Source: Bacteroidaceae bacterium (GTDB lineage: Bacteria; Bacteroidota; Bacteroidia; Bacteroidales; Bacteroidaceae). From it: DNA of 64,000 nucleotides. The notes below the pieces were generated by a model, which was not told the origin of the DNA, did not search any database, and saw nothing but the letters and a program-made list of their open reading frames with translations. Positions 44,481 through 54,013 of this stretch are shown here, piece by piece (the first letter of the stretch is position 1; each line of letters starts with the position of its first letter). The position numbers and the translations under genes were made by a program. Location: contig JAGCDE010000030.1 in assembly GCA_017651315.1 (NCBI GenBank), positions 62,001-126,000 on the forward strand, read 5' to 3'.

Positions 44481-46142
44481 TCACTTAGCCGCGTCCCTGT
44501 CCCTTATCTCTACGCGCCTTATCTTGCCGCTGATAGTCTTGGGCAGTTCATCCACGAACTCAATCACCCTCGGGTATTTGTACGGAGCGGACACCTTTTT
44601 TACATGGTTCTGGATTTCCTTCACGAGAGCCTCCTTGTCCGGAAAGTCCCTGTACTCTGCGGACAGGATGATGGTGGCCTTCACTATCTGTCCCCTCACC
44701 TCGTCGGGAACTCCTGTCACGGCGCACTCCACAACGGCAGGATGCGTCATGAGCGCGCTCTCCACCTCGAACGGCCCTATCCTGTATCCGGAACTCTTTA
44801 TCACGTCATCCGTCCTGCCCACGAACCAGAAATACCCGTCGCTGTCGCGCCAGGCCACGTCGCCGGTATGGTATATCCCGTCATAATGGACTGTCCTGGT
44901 CAACTCCGGATCATGGTAGTACTCCTCAAAGAGACCCAATGGTCTGCGGACGTCTGTATGTAAAATTATTTCACCACTTTCACCATCCTCTGCAGAGCGG
45001 CCGTCATTGGTCAGCAGATCCATGTCATAAGCCGGATTGGGAACACCGAGGGAACCCGGTTTCGGCTTCATCCAGGGGAATGTTCCGATTGTCATGGTGG
45101 TCTCGGTCTGGCCGAACCCCTCATGTATGTCAAGCCCCGTATGCTGTTTCCAGAATTCGAAGACACTGGGATTCAGAGGTTCACCGGCTGTAGTGCAGTA
45201 TTCCAGTGCACTCAGGTCATATCGGGAAAGGTCCTCGCGGATGAGATAACGGTATATTGTGGGAGGTGCGCAGAACGATGTCACACGGTATCTGGACATT
45301 GCTTCCAATATATCCGACGGAGTGAATTTCTCATGGTCATACACGAAGACTGCGGCACCGCAGAGCCACTGTCCGTACAGTTTGCCCCACACAGCCTTTC
45401 CCCATCCTGTGTCAGCTACTGTCAGATGGAGGCTCCTCTCATTAAGGTTATGCCAGTATTTCGCCGTCACGATATGTCCCAAAGGGTACAGGAAATTATG
45501 AGCCACCATCTTGGGATTCCCCGACGACCCGGATGTGAAATAGAGGAGTGATATATCCCTGTTGGTGTTCACCTCCGCCGGCCTCACGAAGTCAGGCGCC
45601 GATGCCATCCCCTTGTCCAGACTCAGCCATCCGTCCTCATTGTAGGAGCCTGTTGCCACTAAACGGCAGACTGTAGGTGAATGCGGCAAGGCCTCGTTCA
45701 CATGTTGGATCATAACCGGCTCGCTTGCGCACACTATCATCTTGATCCTGGCGGAATTGGCTCTGTATATTATATCCTTTGCGGTAAGAAGATGTGTTGC
45801 AGGGATGGCTACCGCACCGATTTTATGGAGAGCTATTATGGAGAACCAGAACTCTATGCGACGTTTAAGCATCATCATCACGGTGTCGCCGCGACCTATC
45901 CCCAATGAAAGGAAGAACGAGGCCACACGGTCGGACATACGCTTCATGTCGGCAAAAGTATAACGATGTTCCTCACCCTGGTCATTTGTCCAGAGCAAAG
46001 CCAGTTTATCCGGGGCCGAAGCGGCCCATTCATCCACGACATCATACCCGAAATTGAAATTCCCGGGTACCTTTATCTTGAAATTCCGTTGGAAATCCTC
46101 AAGGGAGTCAAACTCTACCTTTTGTAAGTATTTTTCTAACAT
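44481..46142 (-). CDS. AMP-dependent acyl-CoA synthetase (medium-chain/acetyl-CoA-synthetase-like)
   Basis: The 553-residue adenylate-forming enzyme activates a carboxylic acid to its CoA thioester. The P-loop is YFTSGSSGNPKM, the A5 motif YCTTAGEPL, A7 YHTGDVAWRD and A10 ending PKTISGKIRR with the catalytic Lys. The N-terminus (FNFGYDVVDEWAAS) is like the medium-chain ACSM/benzoate ligase group, so an aryl or medium-chain acid is possible. It follows an XRE-cupin regulator gene on the same strand by six bases, and forms the second of two such modules. Confidence 0.9.
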   Translation of the reverse strand: MLEKYLQKVEFDSLEDFQRNFKIKVPGNFNFGYDVVDEWAASAPDKLALLWTNDQGEEHRYTFADMKRMSDRVASFFLSLGIGRGDTVMMMLKRRIEFWFSIIALHKIGAVAIPATHLLTAKDIIYRANSARIKMIVCASEPVMIQHVNEALPHSPTVCRLVATGSYNEDGWLSLDKGMASAPDFVRPAEVNTNRDISLLYFTSGSSGNPKMVAHNFLYPLGHIVTAKYWHNLNERSLHLTVADTGWGKAVWGKLYGQWLCGAAVFVYDHEKFTPSDILEAMSRYRVTSFCAPPTIYRYLIREDLSRYDLSALEYCTTAGEPLNPSVFEFWKQHTGLDIHEGFGQTETTMTIGTFPWMKPKPGSLGVPNPAYDMDLLTNDGRSAEDGESGEIILHTDVRRPLGLFEEYYHDPELTRTVHYDGIYHTGDVAWRDSDGYFWFVGRTDDVIKSSGYRIGPFEVESALMTHPAVVECAVTGVPDEVRGQIVKATIILSAEYRDFPDKEALVKEIQNHVKKVSAPYKYPRVIEFVDELPKTISGKIRRVEIRDRDAAK

Positions 46143-46148
46143 TTATCC

Positions 46149-46706
46149 CTAAATGATTATTGCAAGGAAACGAGCCGGCTCACCATTTAAAGCCTTCATT
46201 CCATGAGGCTGGGTAGAGTCAAAATAGATACTGTCTCCGGGGTTAAGCACCAGCTCCTTGCCCCCGATGCTCAACAGCAGTGTCCCTTTGAGCACCAGGT
46301 TGAACTCCTGGCCTTCATGTGAGTTAAGATGCATGTGCTCCTCCATCTTGGGATCGACCGTCACAATGAAAGGGGAAGCCTTGGCATGCTTGAACCCCAT
46401 GGCAAGGGCCTGATACTTGTATGCCTTCTGTCTCTCGATGACCGGTCCTTTGCCTTTGCGCACCAGCCAGTAGCTGCTCATGGTAGGAGCATCGCCTGCA
46501 AACAGTTCCAAGGGTTCCACGCCAAGGACGTTTGCAGCGTTGCATAGGAAGTTCATCGGGATGTCCGATTCTCCGGATTCGTACCGGACCAACTCCTCAG
46601 GAGTGACACCGCACCTGGATGCCACCTCCCCGACAGTCATTTCCAGGTCTTCGCGGAGTCCGCGCAGGCGCATGGCCATCTGTTTTATCTGTTCATTAAT
46701 TTCCAT
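46149..46706 (-). CDS. XRE-family regulator with C-terminal cupin domain
   Basis: A 185-residue DNA-binding regulator. An N-terminal helix-turn-helix (MAMRLRGLREDLEMTVGEVASRCGVTPEELVRYESGESD) is followed by a cupin_2 sensor domain (HLNSHEGQEFNLVLKGTLLLSIGGKELVLNPGDSIYFDSTQPHGM). Such proteins often sense a small metabolite and control neighbouring genes; the ligand is not known. It lies between two acyl-CoA synthetase genes: its start is two bases after the upstream one and its stop six bases before the downstream one. It may control these synthetases. Confidence 0.9.
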   Translation of the reverse strand: MEINEQIKQMAMRLRGLREDLEMTVGEVASRCGVTPEELVRYESGESDIPMNFLCNAANVLGVEPLELFAGDAPTMSSYWLVRKGKGPVIERQKAYKYQALAMGFKHAKASPFIVTVDPKMEEHMHLNSHEGQEFNLVLKGTLLLSIGGKELVLNPGDSIYFDSTQPHGMKALNGEPARFLAIII

Positions 46707-46707
46707 A

Positions 46708-48360
46708 TCAAATCACTTCTATCCCTTTTTCCTCACATAATTTAAGACTCAGCTCACGGAGCTTGAATTTCTGTATTTTGCCGCTCCCGGTGAGCGGATA
46801 TTCCTTCACAAAGAACACATACTTGGGTATCTTGTAGCGGGCAATCTTGCCGCGGCACCAGTCACGCACCTCCTCCTCGGTCAGGCTTGCACCCTCATCC
46901 AGTATGATGAATGCGCCGACCTCCTCACCGTATTTCCTGGATGGAACGCCTGCCACCTGAACGTCACGTACGCCGGGCAGATGGTAGAGGAACTCCTCTA
47001 TCTCACGCGGATAGATGTTCTCGCCGCCGCGTATGATCATATCCTTGATACGGCCGGTGATACGGTAATTGCCGTTCTCGTCCTTAACTCCCAGGTCACC
47101 TGAGTGCAGATAACCGTTCTCGTCAATCACCTCGGCTGTCGCCTCAGGATTCTTGTAGTAACCCTTCATCACATTGAACCCCTTGCAGCACATCTCGCCC
47201 TGGACACCTACCGGAACCTCCTTGTTTGTCTCGGGATCCAGCACCTTGACATCCACGAACTCATAGTCCCTGCCAACGGTTGTGTAACGGACCTCATCTG
47301 GATCGTCTATACGGGTCTGGCTCATACCGGGAGAAGACTCAGTCAGACCATAGACACTTGTCACATGCAGATACATCTTCTCTTCCACCCTGCGCATCAG
47401 TTCTATCGGGCAAAGGGAACCTGCCATAATTCCGGTACGCAGGCAGGAAAGGTCAAACATATCGAACATGGGATGGTTCAGTTCGGCTATGAACATGGTT
47501 GGCACGCCGTATAGAGCGGTACAGCGTTCCCTATGTACGGATGCGAGCGTGACCAACGGATCAAAACGCTCCACCACGACTTCGGTACATCCGTGCGTGA
47601 GACAGTTCATAGTGGCCAGCACCACACCGAAGCAGTGGAACAGCGGAACGCATACACAGAGTTTGTCCTCCTGGGTGAATTTCATGTGCTCTCCGGTCAG
47701 GAAGCCGTCATTGGCAATGTTGTAGTGGGTAAGCATCACCCCCTTGGGGAATCCCGTGGTACCCGAAGTATATTGCATATTCACCACGTCATGACAATTC
47801 ACCGATCTGCGCAGGCGCAGGAACTCGTCATCGTCGGTATTCTCCCCGAGAAGCAGTATCTCAGCAGTGTTGTACATGCCGCGGTATTTCTCCTGGCCGA
47901 TATACACCACGTTCTTGAGCATCGGGAAACGACTGCTCTCAAGGTGTCCGCGCTGACACTGGCGCAACTCCGGCAGCATGGTATATGTCATATCCACATA
48001 ATTACTCTCCCATGTGCCGTCAGTAAGGCAAAGGGTATGCATGTCGGAATCCTTGACAAGGTACTCCAGCTCATTCTGCTTGTAGTTGGTATTGACAGTT
48101 ATGCACACAGCCCCTATCTTGGCGCAGGCATACAGGAAGGTGAGCCAGTCAGGCACGTTCTGCGCCCAGAGCCCCACATGCGTACCTTTAGTAACCCCTA
48201 TAGCTATCAGTCCACGGGCCATATCGTCCACCCTCTCGTTGAAGCGTTTCCAGGTAAACCTCAGGTCGCGGTCCGAATAAACTATATATTCGCGGTCAGG
48301 AGAGACCTCAGCCCAATGCTCGAGCCAGTCTCCCAGCGTTCTTTCAGATAACTGGTACAT
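46708..48360 (-). CDS. AMP-dependent acyl-CoA synthetase (long-chain/FadD-like)
   Basis: The 550-residue ligase has the P-loop [17 protein letters not shown]5 [11 protein letters not shown]7 [27 protein letters not shown], and A10 [15 protein letters not shown]. The N-terminus ([32 protein letters not shown]) is usual for FadD-type ligases. The acid substrate cannot be given with certainty. It follows the upstream XRE-cupin gene by eight bases, and the second XRE-cupin gene follows two bases after it. It could supply acyl-CoA for the Etf-linked dehydrogenase elsewhere in the window. Confidence 0.92.
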   Translation of the reverse strand: MYQLSERTLGDWLEHWAEVSPDREYIVYSDRDLRFTWKRFNERVDDMARGLIAIGVTKGTHVGLWAQNVPDWLTFLYACAKIGAVCITVNTNYKQNELEYLVKDSDMHTLCLTDGTWESNYVDMTYTMLPELRQCQRGHLESSRFPMLKNVVYIGQEKYRGMYNTAEILLLGENTDDDEFLRLRRSVNCHDVVNMQYTSGTTGFPKGVMLTHYNIANDGFLTGEHMKFTQEDKLCVCVPLFHCFGVVLATMNCLTHGCTEVVVERFDPLVTLASVHRERCTALYGVPTMFIAELNHPMFDMFDLSCLRTGIMAGSLCPIELMRRVEEKMYLHVTSVYGLTESSPGMSQTRIDDPDEVRYTTVGRDYEFVDVKVLDPETNKEVPVGVQGEMCCKGFNVMKGYYKNPEATAEVIDENGYLHSGDLGVKDENGNYRITGRIKDMIIRGGENIYPREIEEFLYHLPGVRDVQVAGVPSRKYGEEVGAFIILDEGASLTEEEVRDWCRGKIARYKIPKYVFFVKEYPLTGSGKIQKFKLRELSLKLCEEKGIEVI

Positions 48361-48368
48361 AAGTTATG

Positions 48369-48944
48369 TCAGATAGGAGTATATACAACCGCAAGGATGC
48401 GGGCTTTCTGGCCGTTGTAGCCGTGAACATGATGCTTGACTATGGAATCGTAGTATATGCTGTCACCCTTCTCCAGGACATAGCTTTTCTTGCCATAGTT
48501 GATCTCCACTTCACCGTCAAGGACATAAATGAACTCCTCTCCTTCATGGGTAGAAAGATCGAACCTTGGGTCCTGCTGAGGCAGTATGTCTATTACGAAG
48601 GGTTCGAGATGGCGGTTATCCTTTCCCTCGGACAAGGAATGGTAAATCATGTTCTCATGACCCTCGGAGCCGTGGTTGGAGAACCTTACGCTCTCACGCT
48701 CCTCTTCATGGCGGCTGACCACCGCCCCCACACTCTGCTGGTCATCAAGGAATGTACCCAAACGTACACCTAAGACACGTGCAATCTTGATAAGAGGGGC
48801 CAGACCCGGCAGGGGGCCATCGTCCTCAATTGATTTCACCTGCTCCAAAGGAAGCTGGGCACGTTCGGCCAGCACCTCAATCTCCATCATTTTCGACTCT
48901 CTAAGGGAACGGATTTTCTTCCCCACAGAAATATTGGTATCCAT
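48369..48944 (-). CDS. XRE-family regulator with C-terminal cupin domain
   Basis: The 191-residue protein has an N-terminal HTH (VGKKIRSLRESKMMEIEVLAERAQLPLEQVKSIEDDG) and a cupin sensor (DLSTHEGEEFIYVLDGEVEINYGKKSYVLEKGDSIYYDSIVKHHVHG). The start is set at 48944, since the ATG at 49052 would run through the promoter, a palindrome and part of the shared 20-mer. It heads the four-gene run of two XRE-cupin/acyl-CoA synthetase pairs. The GGAACA/TGTTCC palindrome at its start site is a good candidate for its own operator. Confidence 0.9.
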   Translation of the reverse strand: MDTNISVGKKIRSLRESKMMEIEVLAERAQLPLEQVKSIEDDGPLPGLAPLIKIARVLGVRLGTFLDDQQSVGAVVSRHEEERESVRFSNHGSEGHENMIYHSLSEGKDNRHLEPFVIDILPQQDPRFDLSTHEGEEFIYVLDGEVEINYGKKSYVLEKGDSIYYDSIVKHHVHGYNGQKARILAVVYTPI

Positions 48945-48964
48945 AAAAAATGTATAAATATACT

Positions 48965-48981
48965 GGAACAAGGCCTGTTCC
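48965..48981 (-). promoter_or_regulatory. Palindrome GGAACA-N5-TGTTCC at the XRE-cupin start site; candidate operator
   Basis: Six-base arms GGAACA (48965-48970) and TGTTCC (48976-48981) around a five-base centre. It covers the predicted transcription start (about 48979) of the XRE-cupin/acyl-CoA synthetase run, a common place for an autoregulatory repressor site. Confidence 0.55.
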
Positions 48982-48985
48982 GGCA

Positions 48986-48993
48986 CAAAATTA
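48986..48993 (-). promoter_or_regulatory. -7 box of the XRE-cupin/acyl-CoA synthetase run (TAATTTTG)
   Basis: An exact TAnnTTTG on the minus strand, 41 bases before the ATG at 48944, directly upstream of the palindrome. Confidence 0.6.
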
Positions 48994-49029
48994 CAAAAAA
49001 AAGGCATTAGAATCCGTATTGGACTCCTG

Positions 49030-49049
49030 GAATCTGTTTTGATTTGTTC
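49030..49049 (+). repeat. Shared 20-bp intergenic motif, copy C (GAATCTGTTTTGATTTGTTC)
   Basis: Identical to the reverse complement of 16313-16332. A related but shorter copy (GAATCTGTTTTGG) is at 49078-49090 and a weaker one at 49011. It lies between the divergent XRE-cupin and gyrB promoters. Confidence 0.65.
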
Positions 49050-49145
49050 CATGAAATTTATTATGGTCTCTCATTAAGAATCTGTTTTGGATACAGGCAG
49101 CAGGAAAAACATGGAAACAATCAAAAGAATCTTATTTTTAAATAA

Positions 49146-51185
<2,040 letters not shown>

Positions 51186-51233
51186 AATCTCATTATAGAG
51201 CTCTACAGAACTATTATTACCGGCGCAAAAAAT

Positions 51234-51249
51234 CGGCAGGATTCTGCCG
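51234..51249 (+). terminator. Short hairpin after gyrB
   Basis: CGGCAG-gatt-CTGCCG about 50 bases after the gyrB stop. With the larger hairpin at 51260-51291 it makes a double stem-loop between convergent genes. Confidence 0.5.
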
Positions 51250-51259
51250 TTCGCCTTAT

Positions 51260-51291
51260 GCAAGAACTCCGGCAGTTGCCGGAGTTCTTGC
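51260..51291. terminator. Strong hairpin between gyrB and rpsT
   Basis: A perfect 14-bp stem, GCAAGAACTCCGGC and GCCGGAGTTCTTGC, with loop AGTT. It lies between gyrB and rpsT, which converge, and can serve both. It has no long T run on either side. Confidence 0.75.
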
Positions 51292-51386
51292 CTTACCCTA
51301 TGATGGAAACACTGTCTGTATGCCGGAACAAAAAAAGGTCGGAAATACTTCCAACCTGTAAATGATTCGAACCTCAAAGGGAATCC

Positions 51387-51641
51387 TTACGCCAATTTTG
51401 CGATGTGGGCGCAGAGCTTTGACTTGAGGTTAGCTGCCTTATTCTTGTGGATAAGCTTAGTCTTGGCAAGCTTGTCAAGAAGCTTCTGTACCTTAGGATA
51501 GTTAGCAAGAGCCTCCTCCTTGTCAGTCATTGCACGAAGATTACGGACAGCATTACGCATGGTTTTCGCATAGTAACGGTTGTGCAGTCTTCTCTTCTCG
51601 CTCTTTCTGATAGCCTTCAGTGCTGATTTGTGGTTTGCCAT
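51387..51641 (-). CDS. rpsT: 30S ribosomal protein S20
   Basis: S20 binds 16S rRNA early in 30S assembly. The 84-residue basic helical protein starts [21 protein letters not shown] and has the typical [14 protein letters not shown]-like and [12 protein letters not shown] segments. It lies 29 bases after tRNA-Glu on the same strand and has no promoter of its own that I can see, so it is probably transcribed with the tRNA from the promoter at 51786-51816. Confidence 0.97.
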   Translation of the reverse strand: MANHKSALKAIRKSEKRRLHNRYYAKTMRNAVRNLRAMTDKEEALANYPKVQKLLDKLAKTKLIHKNKAANLKSKLCAHIAKLA

Positions 51642-51670
51642 TATAAATCAATTATTTATTGTTTAATTTG

Positions 51671-51742
51671 TAGCGCGTATGAGAGTCGAACTCATCTTGC
51701 AAGAATGAAAATCTTGAGTACTAGCCGATATACGAACGCGCC
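51671..51742 (-). tRNA. tRNA-Glu (anticodon TTC)
   Basis: The minus strand forms a 72-base cloverleaf: acceptor GGCGCGT with ACGCGCT (G1-U72) and discriminator A, D-stem GTAT/GTAC with GG in the loop, anticodon stem CAAGA/TCTTG around TTTTCAT (anticodon TTC), and T-stem ATGAG/CTCAT with TTCGACT. CCA is not encoded. It heads a transcript with rpsT. Confidence 0.95.
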
Positions 51743-51785
51743 TTCCTTCCCGGTATGGCCCGGGTTGCCGCCTATAAAGCGGATG

Positions 51786-51816
51786 CAAAAGTAGCCACAT
51801 TTTCCCAAACAGCAAA
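51786..51816 (-). promoter_or_regulatory. Promoter of tRNA-Glu/rpsT
   Basis: On the minus strand, TTTG (51816-51813), 19 bases, then TACTTTTG (51793-51786): the full Bacteroidota TTTG-N19-TAnnTTTG pattern. Transcription should start near 51779, giving a 37-base leader before the tRNA. Confidence 0.82.
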
Positions 51817-51876
51817 AAATCTTGGAAAAAATTTTCTATCTTGACCAAAACCAACCGAATGTATCAGGAAACTGAT

Positions 51877-51884
51877 TACTTTTG
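51877..51884 (+). promoter_or_regulatory. -7 box upstream of recO (TACTTTTG)
   Basis: An exact TAnnTTTG on the plus strand, 137 bases before the recO ATG, implying a leader of about 130 bases. The nearer ATG at 51899 is not favoured by the protein sequence. The region between this box and recO holds no other feature I can support. Confidence 0.45.
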
Positions 51885-52021
51885 CTCCACGAAAAAACAT
51901 GGTCTGTTCTCCCTTGGCATGGCAGTCAGATAATAGTTGGTATTCAATTATTACTGAAAGGCAGAGGAAGCAGAAACAGGCAGCAAACAATTCACGGCAA
52001 CATTACAAACAGGTTCTGAGA

Positions 52022-52750
52022 ATGTGGCGTTCTGAAAAAGGGATAGTGACCGGAGCCGTAAGGCACAATGACGGGACATCCGTCGTGAAGGTGTTTACGG
52101 AATCACACGGAATGATACCGTTTATCTTCCACCTGTCAAAGACCGGGAAGAAAGCATCACGGAATACACTGATCCAACCTCTCACCCAGATAGAGTTCCA
52201 GACTGACTATGTCCCTACGGCCACATTCATGCATTTGAAGGAACCTAAGAACGCATTTCCCTACAGGAGTATCCCCTTCAATGTGACAAAAAGCGCAATC
52301 GCTATCTTCATGGGGGAGTTCCTTACCCACGCCCTCGGACAGGAGCAGGCGAACCCCGGGCTATACAGGTATATTACTGACTCTATCAGCTGGTTAGATG
52401 GCGCAGATAGCGGACAATGCGCTAATTTTCACATACTTTTCGTGTTGGGGATAACATCCCATATCGGTATCTGCCCCAACAAGGACAACTATTCGCCCGG
52501 AAGCTGTCTTGACCTGAGGGAAGGGACTTTCACAGCCCTGACTCCTGAACATCAGGAATTCTCCGATGCGCAGACCTCATACAAGATCGCCTCACTGATG
52601 GAGTGCGGCTTCGATGACATGTCCGGCGTACCGTTAACCGGTACGGAGAGAAGGGCTATCCTGAACGACCTTAATCTCTACTTCAGGCTGCATATCCCCC
52701 TGTTCCCTCAGCTGAAATCAATCGAAGTCCTACAAGCCATTTTCTGCTGA
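52022..52750 (+). CDS. recO: DNA repair protein RecO
   Basis: RecO helps load RecA onto single-stranded DNA in the RecFOR pathway. From the ATG at 52022 the 242-residue protein begins MWRSEKGIVTGAVRHNDGTSVVKVFTESHG, a typical RecO OB-fold N-terminus, and continues with a helical domain with GLYRYITDSISWLD. The zinc-binding cysteines of some RecO proteins are not clearly kept. The upstream ATG at 51899 adds 41 residues from the promoter region. The last 21 bases overlap the 3' end of ftsZ on the other strand. Confidence 0.88.
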   Translation: MWRSEKGIVTGAVRHNDGTSVVKVFTESHGMIPFIFHLSKTGKKASRNTLIQPLTQIEFQTDYVPTATFMHLKEPKNAFPYRSIPFNVTKSAIAIFMGEFLTHALGQEQANPGLYRYITDSISWLDGADSGQCANFHILFVLGITSHIGICPNKDNYSPGSCLDLREGTFTALTPEHQEFSDAQTSYKIASLMECGFDDMSGVPLTGTERRAILNDLNLYFRLHIPLFPQLKSIEVLQAIFC

Positions 52751-53995
52751 CACATGGTCAGGACTGCCTGTGGAAGCATCTTTCCTTAACGCCTTTATTG
52801 CAGAAAGATCCTCTCTGGTCCTCTGACATGCCGGTGAGGACTCAATCGCGTCTATCAGTGCGTCATTGTCCAGATCCTCATCGGTAAGTTCGAACAGGCA
52901 CAGGAATTTCTTGTTGACACCCCCACCGTATATCTTCTGTATTACAGTGTCTGTATTCTCGTCAGAATCATCTTCCATCAGCGGCACACTCTCCATACCG
53001 AATCCGGTGGCAAGGACAGTGATCTTGACTTCATCCTCAAGGGTATCGTCATTGGCCAGTCCCCATATAACCTCTATGTTCTTATCCTCGAACTTGTCCA
53101 TGAAATGCCTGATCTCATTCATCTCGTCGAGAATGAGCTGTTTTCCGGGCTTGGAGCTCTGATATATGTTGAAGAGCAGTTTCTTGGACTTGTAAATGTC
53201 ATTGTTGTAAAGCAATGGAGAATTGAGAGCCGATTCGAACGCCTTGTTGACACGGCTCTCGCCTTTAGAGGTACCGGTACTCATGATCGCCACACCTCCG
53301 TTGCTGAGAATCTTCTTCACATCCCTGAAGTCAAGGTTGATTATTCCCCGGCATGTAATCAGTTCGGCAATACTTTTAGTGGCCGTGGTAAGAGTCTCGT
53401 CGGCCCTTTTGAAACCGTCCGACACATTCCAGTCCGGATATATCTCAAGCAGCTTCTCGTTGCTTATGACAAGCAGGGCATCGACATACTGCGACATCTC
53501 CCTGACACCTTTCAAGGCCTGCTTGATTTTGGGCCTCATCTCAAACTTGAAGGGAATTGTGACAATGCCCACAGTCAGCATTCCCATTTCACGGGCACAG
53601 CGTGCTATCACAGGAGCGGCACCGGTTCCTGTACCGCCACCCATGCCCGCTGTTATGAAAACCATCTTGGTTTCATCCTTGAACTGGGCTTTGATCTCCT
53701 CTATGCTCTCTTCGGCAGCCTTACGCGCAACTTCGGGATCATTACCGGCTCCGAGACCGTTCGTCGTCTGCCGCCCCAACTGGAGTTTAATGGGGATTTC
53801 CGAGTTCATCAAAGCCTGCTGATCAGTGTTGGCTATAACGAAAACGACATCATGAATACCTTCGCGGTACATGTTCCTGACGGCATTACCGCCTCCACCG
53901 CCTACGCCTATAACCTTGATAATCTTCCTGGACTCGGTAGGAAACTCGAAAGGAAGGACCTCTGTCTCTTCGAATGCTTTTATCTCTTCGTTCAT
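52730..53995 (-). CDS. ftsZ: cell division protein FtsZ
   Basis: FtsZ is the tubulin-like GTPase of the division ring. The 421-residue protein has IKVIGVGGGGGNAVRNM, the tubulin signature GGGTGTGAAP, and the T7 loop region NLDFRDVKKIL with the catalytic Asp. The C-terminal tail after about residue 390 (ALRKDASTGSPDHVSAENGL) lacks the usual conserved peptide (D-x-P-x-F-L-R type) that binds FtsA and other partners. The gene ends the dcw run and overlaps the recO 3' end by 21 bases. ftsA lies 18 bases upstream. Confidence 0.96.
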   Translation of the reverse strand: MNEEIKAFEETEVLPFEFPTESRKIIKVIGVGGGGGNAVRNMYREGIHDVVFVIANTDQQALMNSEIPIKLQLGRQTTNGLGAGNDPEVARKAAEESIEEIKAQFKDETKMVFITAGMGGGTGTGAAPVIARCAREMGMLTVGIVTIPFKFEMRPKIKQALKGVREMSQYVDALLVISNEKLLEIYPDWNVSDGFKRADETLTTATKSIAELITCRGIINLDFRDVKKILSNGGVAIMSTGTSKGESRVNKAFESALNSPLLYNNDIYKSKKLLFNIYQSSKPGKQLILDEMNEIRHFMDKFEDKNIEVIWGLANDDTLEDEVKITVLATGFGMESVPLMEDDSDENTDTVIQKIYGGGVNKKFLCLFELTDEDLDNDALIDAIESSPACQRTREDLSAIKALRKDASTGSPDHVSAENGL

Positions 53996-54013
53996 AGTTC
54001 CGTAGTTTTAAGG

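Noticed and set aside
51899-52021. Longer recO start at 51899
   Set aside because: The extra 41 residues do not look like RecO, and the OB-fold N-terminus begins at the Met at 52022.
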